From NCBI GenBank assembly GCA_905203765.1, contig CAJKXC010000019.1:1-39884 (forward strand): a stretch of 39,884 nucleotides of DNA, given 5' to 3'. The stretch comes from an uncultured Bacteroides sp. (GTDB lineage Bacteria; Bacteroidota; Bacteroidia; Bacteroidales; Bacteroidaceae). Under the pieces are notes generated by a model. The model ran no database searches. It had not been told where the DNA came from and worked only from the letters and a program-made list of their open reading frames with translations. A program made the translations under genes and the position numbers. Positions 1 through 6,726 of this stretch are shown one piece after another (within the stretch, counting starts at the first letter, position 1; the number at the start of each line of letters is the position of its first letter).

Positions 1-511
1 CTACTGCCATGATGCCGGGTATCTGAATGACGATGCGTTTGCTGCGCTTTCCTTTTACTTTTACCAGGATTCCTTCCACCCCGTCGAACACTCCGCCGTG
101 AACGCGGACTTTATCGCCCCGTGTGAGGCAGACCTCTTCGGGTTTGTAGTAGGTGAGGTCCTCTTCGTAGTGGCTGGCAACGCGGATGAATTCCTGCATC
201 TGGTTGTCGGGCACAACGAGTAGTATCAGCCCATTGCCTTCCCTTTGGGTGATGTATTGCAGATAGGAATGCTTTGCTTTGAATTCGGTCAAGGCGGACT
301 GGGTAGCACGTACAAAGACGAGGTTTGACACTGCGGGAGCGAGTACACGTTCTTTTCGTCCTTGTTGCTCCTTAACGGTGTAGCACAGGGGGATGAAATT
401 CTCTATACCCGCCTTTTTTAGTTCCTGCTGTGCCAGCATTTCTCTTTTATAAGCGTACATGGCGTACCAAACGCAGTTTTCTTTACCAATATTTTCCGCA
501 GTCTTTTGCAT
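1..511 (-). CDS. UpxY-like NusG-family transcription antiterminator (partial, runs off left edge)
   Basis: The reverse strand from the ATG at 511 is open for 170 codons to the window edge with no stop, so the gene is cut at its 3' end. The N-terminal part (about residues 10-110, with VWYAMYAYKREMLAQQEL and later NLVFVRAT) fits a NusG N-terminal domain. The end (LTRGDKVRVHGGVFDGVEG) is a KOW motif. This is the pattern of the Bacteroides UpxY proteins, first genes of capsular polysaccharide operons, which bind the operon's 5' leader and prevent premature termination. UpxY proteins are roughly 170-180 residues, so little is missing. The gene lies just downstream of the inverted repeat at 637-658, the usual place of upxY relative to an invertible capsule promoter. 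A general NusG/RfaH paralogue is the alternative, but the context argues for UpxY. Confidence 0.85.
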   Translation of the reverse strand, partial: MQKTAENIGKENCVWYAMYAYKREMLAQQELKKAGIENFIPLCYTVKEQQGRKERVLAPAVSNLVFVRATQSALTEFKAKHSYLQYITQREGNGLILLVVPDNQMQEFIRVASHYEEDLTYYKPEEVCLTRGDKVRVHGGVFDGVEGILVKVKGKRSKRIVIQIPGIMAV

Positions 512-636
512 TCCTTAGTGCTGAATAAGATGTTGATTTGCTCGCATACGTGCATAGTCTGGGGACCTTAACCTCTATGCATTGCATTGATATTAAGTGA
601 TTTACGCTGAATTTTATCTATATGCATCTTTTAACT

Positions 637-658
637 TTTGTGCTCTCTCTTAGTAAGA
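637..658 (+). repeat. left inverted repeat of the invertible segment
   Basis: These 22 bases (TTTGTGCTCTCTCTTAGTAA plus GA) are the exact reverse complement of 946-967. With one mismatch the match extends to 26 bp (637-662 against 942-967). The site is also nearly a palindrome on its own, 640-666 centred on G653, with 12 of 13 arm positions pairing. Confidence 0.9.
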
Positions 659-951
659 GAGAACACAAGCGTTTAATATGCAGATAATCAGCTTATTAAC
701 AAGCTAAAAGATGTTAACCATGACTTAATTGTGCATATATTCGGAAAATCGTGTAATGATTTATAGAAATATATGGTTTTGTTGGATATTTAAATATTTA
801 GTCGTTCTAATAATTTTATACGATTATAACTCATTGATATTCTATATTTTGAGATATAGATCAAGATGTGTTTGAATCTTTTTTCTTGGTTAATATTTGG
901 ATATTCCAATGCTTGTTTATACATTTGTCTGCTATAAGTGATCTTTCTTAC
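653..951. other. putative invertible promoter segment (OFF orientation for upxY)
   Basis: About 299 bp between the centres of two inverted repeats in the 668-bp gap between upxY and the YitT gene. The segment is very AT-rich, has no ORF of note, and carries one full Bacteroides promoter pointing right, away from upxY. Known precedent: capsule loci of Bacteroides fragilis are switched by recombinase-driven inversion of promoters flanked by inverted repeats just upstream of upxY. By inference, flipping this segment would put the transcription start near position 670 facing upxY, giving a leader of about 160 nt. No recombinase gene lies in the window, so a trans-acting enzyme would be needed. 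Confidence 0.8.
896..927 (+). promoter_or_regulatory. promoter inside the invertible segment
   Basis: TTTG at 896-899, a 20-bp spacer, then TACATTTG at 920-927 match the Bacteroides -33 TTTG and -7 TAnnTTTG consensus exactly. It fires rightward, through the right inverted repeat toward 1180. I found no equally good match on the opposite strand inside the segment. Confidence 0.75.
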
Positions 952-967
952 TAAGAGAGAGCACAAA
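946..967 (-). repeat. right inverted repeat of the invertible segment
   Basis: Exact 22-bp reverse complement of 637-658. It is itself a near-palindrome (938-964) centred on C951, with 11 of 13 arm positions pairing. The outer arms of the two sites are identical and the inner arms have diverged. Confidence 0.9.
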
Positions 968-1083
968 TGTTATTTCTTTCAAACTTCACGTTTTTTCAAG
1001 CACAGATTACGCGCACTCTCCCTCTGAAGAACTTATTTCTATGCATAAATTCCAGGCGAAAAATATAAATTCGTTTTTAATAT

Positions 1084-1114
1084 ATTGATGATAAAAGAAA
1101 GCTTACTATCTTTG
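1084..1114 (+). promoter_or_regulatory. promoter of the YitT-family gene
   Basis: TATCTTTG at 1107-1114 is a perfect -7 element. ATTG at 1084-1087 with a 19-bp spacer serves as -33. The expected start is near 1121, about 60 nt before the ATG at 1180. Confidence 0.7.
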
Positions 1115-1179
1115 CCGCGATTTTAAAGCACACAAGGAGAGAGAATCGCTATTATATTCCACAACCACATAAAGAAAGA

Positions 1180-2070
1180 ATGAAAACAATTGTAAATGTC
1201 CCCTCTCGGCAGAACACGATGCGTGAGCTGAGAGACTATCTGATGATTGCCTTGGGCATGGTATTGTACGGTATAGGGTGGACGGTATTTCTGCTGCCCA
1301 ATGACATCACTACGGGTGGTGTACCGGGCATTGCCTCTATTGTATATTTTGCTACCGGATTTCCTGTGCAATATACGTACTTCACCATAAACTTCCTGCT
1401 GTTGCTGCTCGGCATACGCATTCTGGGATGGAAGTTCAGCATCAAAACCATCTTTGCCGTATTTACGCTCACCTTCTTCCTTTCGCTTATCCAGAAGCTG
1501 ACGGAAGGCCTTGCCCTTCTGCACGACCAGCCGTTCATGGCTTGCGTCATCGGGGCATCGTTCTGCGGAAGCGGCATCGGCATTGCATTCACTTCCAACG
1601 GCAGTACGGGCGGAACGGATATCATTGCCGCCATCATCAACAAATACCGCGACATCACGCTGGGACGGGTGATGCTGATATGCGACCTTATCATCATTTC
1701 ATCCAGTTACTTCGTATTGCAAGATTGGGAGAAGGTGGTGTACGGGTATGTCACTCTCTATATTTGCAGTTTTGTGCTCGACCAGGTAGTGAACAGCGCC
1801 CGCCAATCGGTGCAGTTCTTTATCATCAGCGAGAAGTATGTAGAAATAGGAAAGCACATCAATGAGTATCCGCACCGCGGCGTGACGGTTATCAACGCTT
1901 CCGGCTTCTATAGCGGGAAAGAGCAGAAGATGCTGTTTGTGCTTGCCAAGAAGCGGGAATCGACCATCATCTTCCGGCTGATAAAAGACATAGACCCCAA
2001 TGCATTCGTATCACAGAGTGCTGTCATCGGGGTCTATGGAGAAGGATTCGACAGAATCAAGGTAAAATAG
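1180..2070 (+). CDS. YitT family membrane protein (DUF161 + DUF2179)
   Basis: A 296-residue integral membrane protein. Residues about 17-210 form the hydrophobic YitT domain with five to six membrane segments (for example LMIALGMVLYGIGWTVFLLP) and the loop TTGGVPGIA typical of the family. The last 75 residues or so, with HRGVTVINASGFYSGKEQ, match the DUF2179 cytosolic domain. The substrate and function of YitT proteins are not firmly known. The gene has its own promoter at 1084-1114 and in the present DNA orientation also lies downstream of the promoter in the invertible segment. Its 3' end overlaps the convergent DUF3256 gene by 14 nt. Confidence 0.9.
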   Translation: MKTIVNVPSRQNTMRELRDYLMIALGMVLYGIGWTVFLLPNDITTGGVPGIASIVYFATGFPVQYTYFTINFLLLLLGIRILGWKFSIKTIFAVFTLTFFLSLIQKLTEGLALLHDQPFMACVIGASFCGSGIGIAFTSNGSTGGTDIIAAIINKYRDITLGRVMLICDLIIISSSYFVLQDWEKVVYGYVTLYICSFVLDQVVNSARQSVQFFIISEKYVEIGKHINEYPHRGVTVINASGFYSGKEQKMLFVLAKKRESTIIFRLIKDIDPNAFVSQSAVIGVYGEGFDRIKVK

Positions 2071-2707
2071 CCGCTTTCTCTTGATTCCAGCTATAAACGA
2101 CAGGACGGCAGAGGAACGGTTTCAGTTTCTCTGCCGCTTCTTTTTCCATATAGTCGGGAGTGGTGAAAGTAAAGGTCAAGGTGGCATCCGCGGCAGAAAG
2201 ATCGGCTTTCATCAGCAGCATATCCGCCGGGCGGCGGGCAGCCTGATACTCATAAATATCCACGCTGTCGGGAGCCTCGGCGATGAAATCGTCCATGACG
2301 GGCTGCTTCGGCAGATAGGACGAAAGCGGGAGTTCCTTCCAGTCGGTGGTATAGAACTTGATATGGCTGTCGCAAGCCGGAGCGCATGCGGTGGAAACGG
2401 TACAGATCACTTTCGTACTGTCGTTCACGGGCAGGAGTTTCATCTGCCAGGTGCTCTGGGGGGTCAGATTCACACGGATATAGTCGGGAGAAAGCTCCGT
2501 CATTTCGGATTTGCCGCCGAAGCTATTGGTTACTTCCGCCTTCATCTTGCTATCCAGAAAGTCTATAAAGTCCGCACGGTTCACGGGGGTAAGCAGCGGA
2601 CACAGGGAGTCCGGCATATTCTTAAAGTACGTTTTGGCTTCCTGGGCCTGGATAGTACCCGCCCAGATAAAAGCCGAACACAAGAGAACACTCAATTTCT
2701 TCATCAT
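2057..2707 (-). CDS. DUF3256 family secreted protein
   Basis: 216 residues from the chosen start. The N-terminus MMKKLSVLLCSAFIWAGTIQAQ is a clear signal peptide ending in a signal peptidase I site after IQA. The mature protein resembles the Bacteroidales-specific DUF3256 family of unknown function. Upstream in-frame ATGs exist at 2737 and 2722, but starting at 2707 gives a normal signal peptide and a 14-nt gap after the stop of the upstream GAF gene. It is probably co-transcribed with that gene. Confidence 0.8.
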   Translation of the reverse strand: MMKKLSVLLCSAFIWAGTIQAQEAKTYFKNMPDSLCPLLTPVNRADFIDFLDSKMKAEVTNSFGGKSEMTELSPDYIRVNLTPQSTWQMKLLPVNDSTKVICTVSTACAPACDSHIKFYTTDWKELPLSSYLPKQPVMDDFIAEAPDSVDIYEYQAARRPADMLLMKADLSAADATLTFTFTTPDYMEKEAAEKLKPFLCRPVVYSWNQEKAAILP

Positions 2708-2721
2708 ATCATTTTTTCTAT

Positions 2722-3192
2722 TCATAACATATAGCATAATATCCCGAGGTAACGGACATCCGTTTCATCAAAGCTGTTCAAATCTTCACTGTCCACATCA
2801 AGGACGCCCCACACCTCACCGTCTCGGTTCCTTAGCGGGACCACAATCTCGGAACGGGACGACGAACTGCAAGCTATATGACCGGGAAACGCATCGACAT
2901 CGGGCACCACTTGCGTTGCGGCTTTCGCCCATGCCGTACCGCACACACCACGGCCTTTCCTGATGCGCGTACAGGCTATCGGTCCCTGGAAAGGGCCAAG
3001 TACCAACTCATCCCCCTTCACTATATAAAAGCCTACCCAGAAGAAACCGAACGTTTCCTTCAATGCCGCCGCCACATTCGCCAGATTGGCTATCACGTCG
3101 CTCTCACCCTCAATCAAACTCTTTAACTGCGGAAGCAAAGCACGATACTTCTCGTCCTTAGCGCCGTCATCTACATATAAGTTTTCTGCCAT
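2722..3192 (-). CDS. free methionine-(R)-sulfoxide reductase (GAF domain)
   Basis: A 156-residue single GAF-domain protein of the fRMsr (YebR/MsrC) type, which reduces free L-methionine-(R)-sulfoxide with thioredoxin. The three active-site cysteines are present as Cys74 (GPIACTRI), Cys84 (GRGVCGTA) and Cys108 (FPGHIACSSSSRSEIVVP). Their 10- and 24-residue spacing matches E. coli fRMsr (84, 94, 118). The length is normal for the family. The DUF3256 gene follows 14 nt downstream and the HigA gene ends 12 nt upstream on the same strand. Confidence 0.93.
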   Translation of the reverse strand: MAENLYVDDGAKDEKYRALLPQLKSLIEGESDVIANLANVAAALKETFGFFWVGFYIVKGDELVLGPFQGPIACTRIRKGRGVCGTAWAKAATQVVPDVDAFPGHIACSSSSRSEIVVPLRNRDGEVWGVLDVDSEDLNSFDETDVRYLGILCYML

Positions 3193-3204
3193 AACAATTT
3201 ACAG

Positions 3205-3570
3205 TTATACCCCTAATATAATATTAGCATCAATGCTAAGTTTTCTACTCATTTCCCGCGCTACCTTCAAAGTAGGTTCGCATTTACCGGAAAGATACTC
3301 ACTAACCCGCGAAGGACTAACGTTCAAGAGTTCCGACAGTTTAGTCTGGCTCAACCCCATTTCATACATACGAAGTTTAAGAACCTCGACCAAAGACGGG
3401 GCTTCCACGGGAAAATGCTCTTCTTCATAATCGGCAACCAAATCAGATATCAAATCCAATTCTATGAAATTCTTATCATCGGCCGGAGTATCATTACCGA
3501 CGATTTCAAGCAGCTCTTCCACTCGGGCACAGGCTGCTTTGTACTGTTTCTCTGTCTTTATCTTTGCCAT
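3205..3570 (-). CDS. HigA-like antitoxin, XRE-type helix-turn-helix
   Basis: 121 residues from MAKIKTEKQY. An ATG nine codons upstream (3597) is possible but the chosen start matches the usual HigA N-terminus. Residues about 60-115 form an XRE helix-turn-helix (LRMYEMGLSQTKLSELLNVSPSRVSEYLSGK). The N-terminal half is acidic and helical, the likely toxin-neutralising part. It follows its toxin gene, the toxin-first order characteristic of higBA. Such antitoxins usually repress the shared promoter. The region is AT-richer than its neighbours, which fits a horizontally acquired module. Confidence 0.88.
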   Translation of the reverse strand: MAKIKTEKQYKAACARVEELLEIVGNDTPADDKNFIELDLISDLVADYEEEHFPVEAPSLVEVLKLRMYEMGLSQTKLSELLNVSPSRVSEYLSGKCEPTLKVAREMSRKLSIDANIILGV

Positions 3571-3608
3571 ATCCTGCACAGTTTTACTATATCTCACAAA
3601 CTTGAATA

Positions 3609-3902
3609 TTAAGCCTTAGAACAATCCTTGTCATCATATTCCCTATGAGTGCCAATAAAACGGATAAAAACCTTTTTAGCGGCAAATAACACAATTGCAA
3701 CCAGCCGGTAGTCATTACCTTTGATATTAAAGACAAACCTGTCATTGCCTACATAGTCGGCACTATTGAAAGTATGCTTTATATCGGCAAAGCATGTCCA
3801 GTCTGCCTTTTCGGTCTTTTTATACCAGTCACGCAGAGGTATATCGGCATCGGAATGCTTCTTGACATATTCTCTTATGGCTGAAAATGATATTATTCTC
3901 AT
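3609..3902 (-). CDS. HigB-type toxin (RelE-like mRNA interferase)
   Basis: 97 residues from MRIISFSAIREYVKKH, the standard opening of the HigB toxin family (PF09907), ribosome-dependent mRNA endonucleases. Conserved features are DWYKKTEKADW, the DRFVFNIKGNDYRLV strand pair and the C-terminal RFIGTHREYD. A longer in-frame extension to 4019 is rejected because the promoter -7 element (3920-3927) lies inside it, upstream of the chosen ATG. The antitoxin gene begins 38 nt after the stop. Confidence 0.88.
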   Translation of the reverse strand: MRIISFSAIREYVKKHSDADIPLRDWYKKTEKADWTCFADIKHTFNSADYVGNDRFVFNIKGNDYRLVAIVLFAAKKVFIRFIGTHREYDDKDCSKA

Positions 3903-3919
3903 AGCCTGTTTATTTAATG

Positions 3920-3949
3920 CAAAGATAGAGACAATTTCTGAAATACAAA
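3920..3949 (-). promoter_or_regulatory. promoter of the higBA operon
   Basis: On the reverse strand TTTG (3949-3946), an 18-bp spacer and TATCTTTG (3927-3920) give a full Bacteroides promoter. The predicted start is close to 3913, leaving a leader of only about 10 nt before the toxin ATG at 3902. Confidence 0.7.
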
Positions 3950-3984
3950 ACTTTTTTCCATTATTCAGAAGCATCTGAATATAT

Positions 3985-4884
3985 TTACTTACTTCCCAAA
4001 TATAGGAAGAACATTCCAATCAACACTAAAATGAGGTCGATAGCCTTGCTTTTTAAATTCTTTTCACGGAAGAACAGGGCACCGAAGAGGAAGGAGACAA
4101 CCACGCTGCTGCGGCGTACCATTGAAACGATGGAAATCATGGAGTCGTCGTAGCTCAGGGCGTAGAAGTAAGCAAAGTCGGCAGCACAGAGAAAGATGGA
4201 TATGCCGATGATGGTCCAGTCCCAATGGAAGGGGGTGCTTTCTTTGCGCTTGGGATACCACAGCAGCAGAATGATGGGGCACATGATAAAGACTTGGTAG
4301 ACATTGTACCAGGATTGCACCAGCATCGGGTTAAGCTGCTTCATCAGGTATTTGTCGTACAGACCGCTGACGGCACCTGCCACGGCAGCAAGCACGATGA
4401 AGAGAATCCATTTGTTATGCTTGAAGTCAATCCCCTCTTTCTTGCCGGAACGACTCAACAGGAAGAAGGAAAGCACGGCAAGCATCACACCTATCCATTG
4501 ATAAAGGTTCAACCGCTCGCCGAACACCAGCATGGCGCCTACAAGCACCATCACGGGACGAGTGGCATTGATAGGGCCCACAATCGTAAGCGGCAGGTGC
4601 TTCATACCGAAATAACCGAATATCCAGGAAGAGAGTACGATGAACGATTTGATAATAATGTACTTATGTACTTCCCATCCCACTACGGGGACATCGAACA
4701 TCGTACCGCCCAACACCGAAGGGGCAAAAGCCGATATCAGGATGAAAGGAAGGAATATAAGGCTGGAAAACAATGTGTTCAGAAAAAGCACCGGAAGTAC
4801 GGCGTTGTCGCGGAGCGACTGCTTCTTAAAGGCATCGTAGAAGCCTAAAAGGGCGGCGGAAAGGAAAGCAAGTAATAACCACAT
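3985..4884 (-). CDS. EamA/DMT-family transporter
   Basis: A 299-residue protein with about ten hydrophobic segments arranged as two repeated EamA halves (about 1-140 and 155-295). Typical sequence includes GPINATRPVMVLVGAMLVFGE in the first half and SIVSMVRRSSVVVSFLFGALFFREK in the second. Members are drug/metabolite exporters or permeases. The substrate cannot be read from the sequence. Its start is separated from the truA stop by the inverted-repeat element 4893-5012. Confidence 0.88.
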   Translation of the reverse strand: MWLLLAFLSAALLGFYDAFKKQSLRDNAVLPVLFLNTLFSSLIFLPFILISAFAPSVLGGTMFDVPVVGWEVHKYIIIKSFIVLSSWIFGYFGMKHLPLTIVGPINATRPVMVLVGAMLVFGERLNLYQWIGVMLAVLSFFLLSRSGKKEGIDFKHNKWILFIVLAAVAGAVSGLYDKYLMKQLNPMLVQSWYNVYQVFIMCPIILLLWYPKRKESTPFHWDWTIIGISIFLCAADFAYFYALSYDDSMISIVSMVRRSSVVVSFLFGALFFREKNLKSKAIDLILVLIGMFFLYLGSK

Positions 4885-4892
4885 AATATTGA

Positions 4893-5012
4893 ACCCCTCG
4901 TTCCCCTAAAGGGGAAGGAGAATAGTCTGTTTATAATAAGTTAATAATAATAATAATTCTCAATAGTCACCATTTCGGAGTATTCTCCTCCCCCTTTAGG
5001 GGGACGAGGGGT
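4893..5012. repeat. inverted repeat pair around CCCCTAAAGGGG hairpins
   Basis: Left arm 4893-4924 and right arm 4981-5012 are reverse complements over 32 nt with two mismatches. Each arm is itself a small hairpin (TTCCCC-TAAA-GGGG on the left). The 56 bp between them are AT-rich. The right arm contains the truA stop codon and its last codons. It could terminate truA transcription. It resembles the intergenic palindromic repeats common in Bacteroides. Confidence 0.8.
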
Positions 5013-5757
5013 GAAACAACTCTTCCGGATAAGCCACATCAACCAGGAACAGCGCATTGCCGGGAACGGAAGTGCCGGCACGGCAACGATCCTTCTGCTC
5101 GATGACACGGCGGAAACCTTCCACAGTAAGTTTGCCGCGACCTACTTCGAGCAAGGTACCGACGATGGCACGCACCATATTGCGCAGAAAGCGGTCTGCC
5201 TGAATGGTAAATACCCAGGTCTGTTCATCGTGCTGCGTCCATTCGGCGTGCATGATCTTGCAGTTGTTGGTCTTGACATCGGTATGCAGTTTGCTGAAAC
5301 TGGTGAAGTCGGTATAATCGAACAAGGTTTGCGCGGCTTCATTCATCAGCTCAAAATCGGGAGTCTGGAAGAGACGGCAGCGATACTGACGGTTGAAAGG
5401 CTGCTTGGCGGTAGTAACGTAGTACTTGTATGTGCGGGCAGTGGCATCGAAGCGGGCATGCGCATCGGGCTTCACGGGACGCAGACGGTAGACGGAGATG
5501 TCCGGCGGAAGAAGCCGGTTCAGCTTGTCGGTCATGAAAGCGGGGTCCAGGGGAATTTCGCTATCGAAATGCGCCACCATGAGTGAGGCATGTACGCCGG
5601 CGTCGGTACGCCCCGCTCCCACCACCTCTACATCGCGACGAAGCAGGGTGGCGAGGGCTTGCATCAGCTGCTCCTGCACACTTGCCCCGTTGGGCTGGAT
5701 TTGCCAGCCGTGGTAGGCTGTGCCGTCGTAGGCTAAGTAAATAAAATATCGTTGCAC
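4996..5757 (-). CDS. truA: tRNA pseudouridine(38-40) synthase TruA
   Basis: Converts uridines 38-40 of the tRNA anticodon arm to pseudouridine. 253 residues from a GTG start (VQRYFIYLAYDGTAYHGWQIQPNG). The catalytic Asp is in GRTDAGVHA, and NFxRNMVRAIVG-like sequence (DRFLRNMVRAIVGTLLEVG) matches the second conserved motif. The GTG at 5757 is preferred over the in-frame ATG at 5805 because the -7 element TATCTTTG (5790-5783, reverse strand) lies between them, so a transcript from it would not contain the upstream ATG. The C-terminal HPSSP and stop are encoded inside the repeat arm 4981-5012. Confidence 0.92.
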   Translation of the reverse strand: MQRYFIYLAYDGTAYHGWQIQPNGASVQEQLMQALATLLRRDVEVVGAGRTDAGVHASLMVAHFDSEIPLDPAFMTDKLNRLLPPDISVYRLRPVKPDAHARFDATARTYKYYVTTAKQPFNRQYRCRLFQTPDFELMNEAAQTLFDYTDFTSFSKLHTDVKTNNCKIMHAEWTQHDEQTWVFTIQADRFLRNMVRAIVGTLLEVGRGKLTVEGFRRVIEQKDRCRAGTSVPGNALFLVDVAYPEELFHPSSP

Positions 5758-5782
5758 GTTGTTTTGCTTTCTTTTTTCGCAG

Positions 5783-5790
5783 CAAAGATA
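5783..5790 (-). promoter_or_regulatory. -7 element of truA promoter
   Basis: TATCTTTG on the reverse strand, a perfect TAnnTTTG match 26 bp before the GTG start. No clear TTTG was seen at the -33 position. Confidence 0.55.
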
Positions 5791-5854
5791 GTACAAACCT
5801 GCCAAAAGTCATGAAAAAAGCAGGAATCTCTTCCCGGAGTTCGGGAGATTGGAT

Positions 5855-5862
5855 TATCTTTG
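5855..5862 (+). promoter_or_regulatory. -7 element for the DUF5715 gene
   Basis: TATCTTTG on the forward strand, with no good -33 TTTG. If used, the transcript would begin near 5869 and carry the whole 31-bp inverted repeat (5874-5992) in its leader before the ATG at 6013. Confidence 0.5.
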
Positions 5863-5873
5863 CGACGTTTTTA

Positions 5874-5992
5874 TTCACCACAGAGGACACAGAGTCTCAC
5901 AGAGAGAAAAATGCAGAGGTTTCACCACAGATTACACGGATTAACACAGATTACTTTAAAACTCTGTGAGACTCTGTGTCCTCTGTGGTGAA
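5874..5992. repeat. perfect 31-bp inverted repeat (CACAGAGGACACAGAG family)
   Basis: Arms 5874-5904 and 5962-5992 are exact reverse complements over 31 nt. Between them, 5921-5953 holds a CAGATTACACGGATTAACACAGATTA-like word, related to the repeat at 30995-31062. A third single-arm copy with one difference lies at 39451-39481. Such words recur between Bacteroides genes; their role is unknown. Confidence 0.88.
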
Positions 5993-6012
5993 ATCACATA
6001 AATAGTAGTATA

Positions 6013-6693
6013 ATGAAACATCCTATAAGAATACTTCCCATCGTATTACTTGCCGGAATGGCCATTACCGTCACCTTTGCCGGTTGCAAGAAGAAAGATA
6101 TGTCGCTCAAACTGAACGAACCCCGTAACATCCGGGGAGTAGTCAGCTATAAACGCTCGTTCGGAGATTTGAACGAAAAGCATTTAAATGTAGCACAGGC
6201 CATCGGTATCCGTCCGCTTGCCTCGCGCCAGGAAGCGGAGAAGATGAAAGGAAAGCTACGCCACATCACAACGAATGACCTTTATGCCGTAGACTCGCTG
6301 ACGCATTCCATACCTTATCTTATCCCCGGCGCTGCCAGTCTGCTGGACAACATCGGGCAAAATTTCCTTGACTCACTGACCTCAAAAGGACTGAACCCGA
6401 ACAAAGTAATCGTGACTTCCGTACTCCGCACCAAGGACGATGTGAAACGCCTGCGCCGCCGCAACGGGAATGCATCCGAAAACTCAGCGCACTTCTACGG
6501 AACAACGTTCGACGTCAGTTGGAAGCGGTTTCAGAAGATAGAGGACGAGGACGGACGCCCCTTACAGGATGTAAGTTCAGACACGCTGAAACTGGTACTC
6601 TCCGAGGTATTGAGGGACTTGAAGCAGGCCGACCAATGCTACATTAAGTACGAGTTGAAGCAAGGGTGCTTCCACATTACGACGAGAAAATAA
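6013..6693 (+). CDS. DUF5715 family lipoprotein, possibly peptidase M15-like
   Basis: 226 residues. The N-terminus (MKHPIRILPIVLLAGMAITVTFAGCKKK) is a lipoprotein signal with lipobox FAGC, so the protein should be anchored by Cys25. The body fits the Bacteroidetes DUF5715 family. SVLRTKDDVKRLRRRNGN followed by SAHFYGTTFDVSW and, near the end, CFHITTR resembles the His/Asp/His metal ligand layout of M15 D,D-carboxypeptidases. A role in cell-wall trimming is therefore possible but unproven. Its stop codon is part of the 36-bp palindrome 6691-6726. Confidence 0.8.
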   Translation: MKHPIRILPIVLLAGMAITVTFAGCKKKDMSLKLNEPRNIRGVVSYKRSFGDLNEKHLNVAQAIGIRPLASRQEAEKMKGKLRHITTNDLYAVDSLTHSIPYLIPGAASLLDNIGQNFLDSLTSKGLNPNKVIVTSVLRTKDDVKRLRRRNGNASENSAHFYGTTFDVSWKRFQKIEDEDGRPLQDVSSDTLKLVLSEVLRDLKQADQCYIKYELKQGCFHITTRK

Positions 6694-6726
6694 TGTGCTA
6701 ATGTGATTAATCACATTAGCACATTA
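6691..6726. terminator. perfect 36-bp palindrome between convergent genes
   Basis: 18-nt arms (6691-6708 and 6709-6726) are exact reverse complements, built from the word TAATGTGCTAATGTG. The stop codons of both converging genes (6691-6693 forward and 6718-6716 reverse) lie inside it. It would fold the same way in either transcript and could act as a bidirectional terminator or 3' stabiliser. The same word recurs at 11103-11166. Confidence 0.75.

Noticed and set aside
1123..1697. Reverse-strand ORFs over the YitT gene
   Set aside because: They are shadows of the forward gene with no recognisable protein features.
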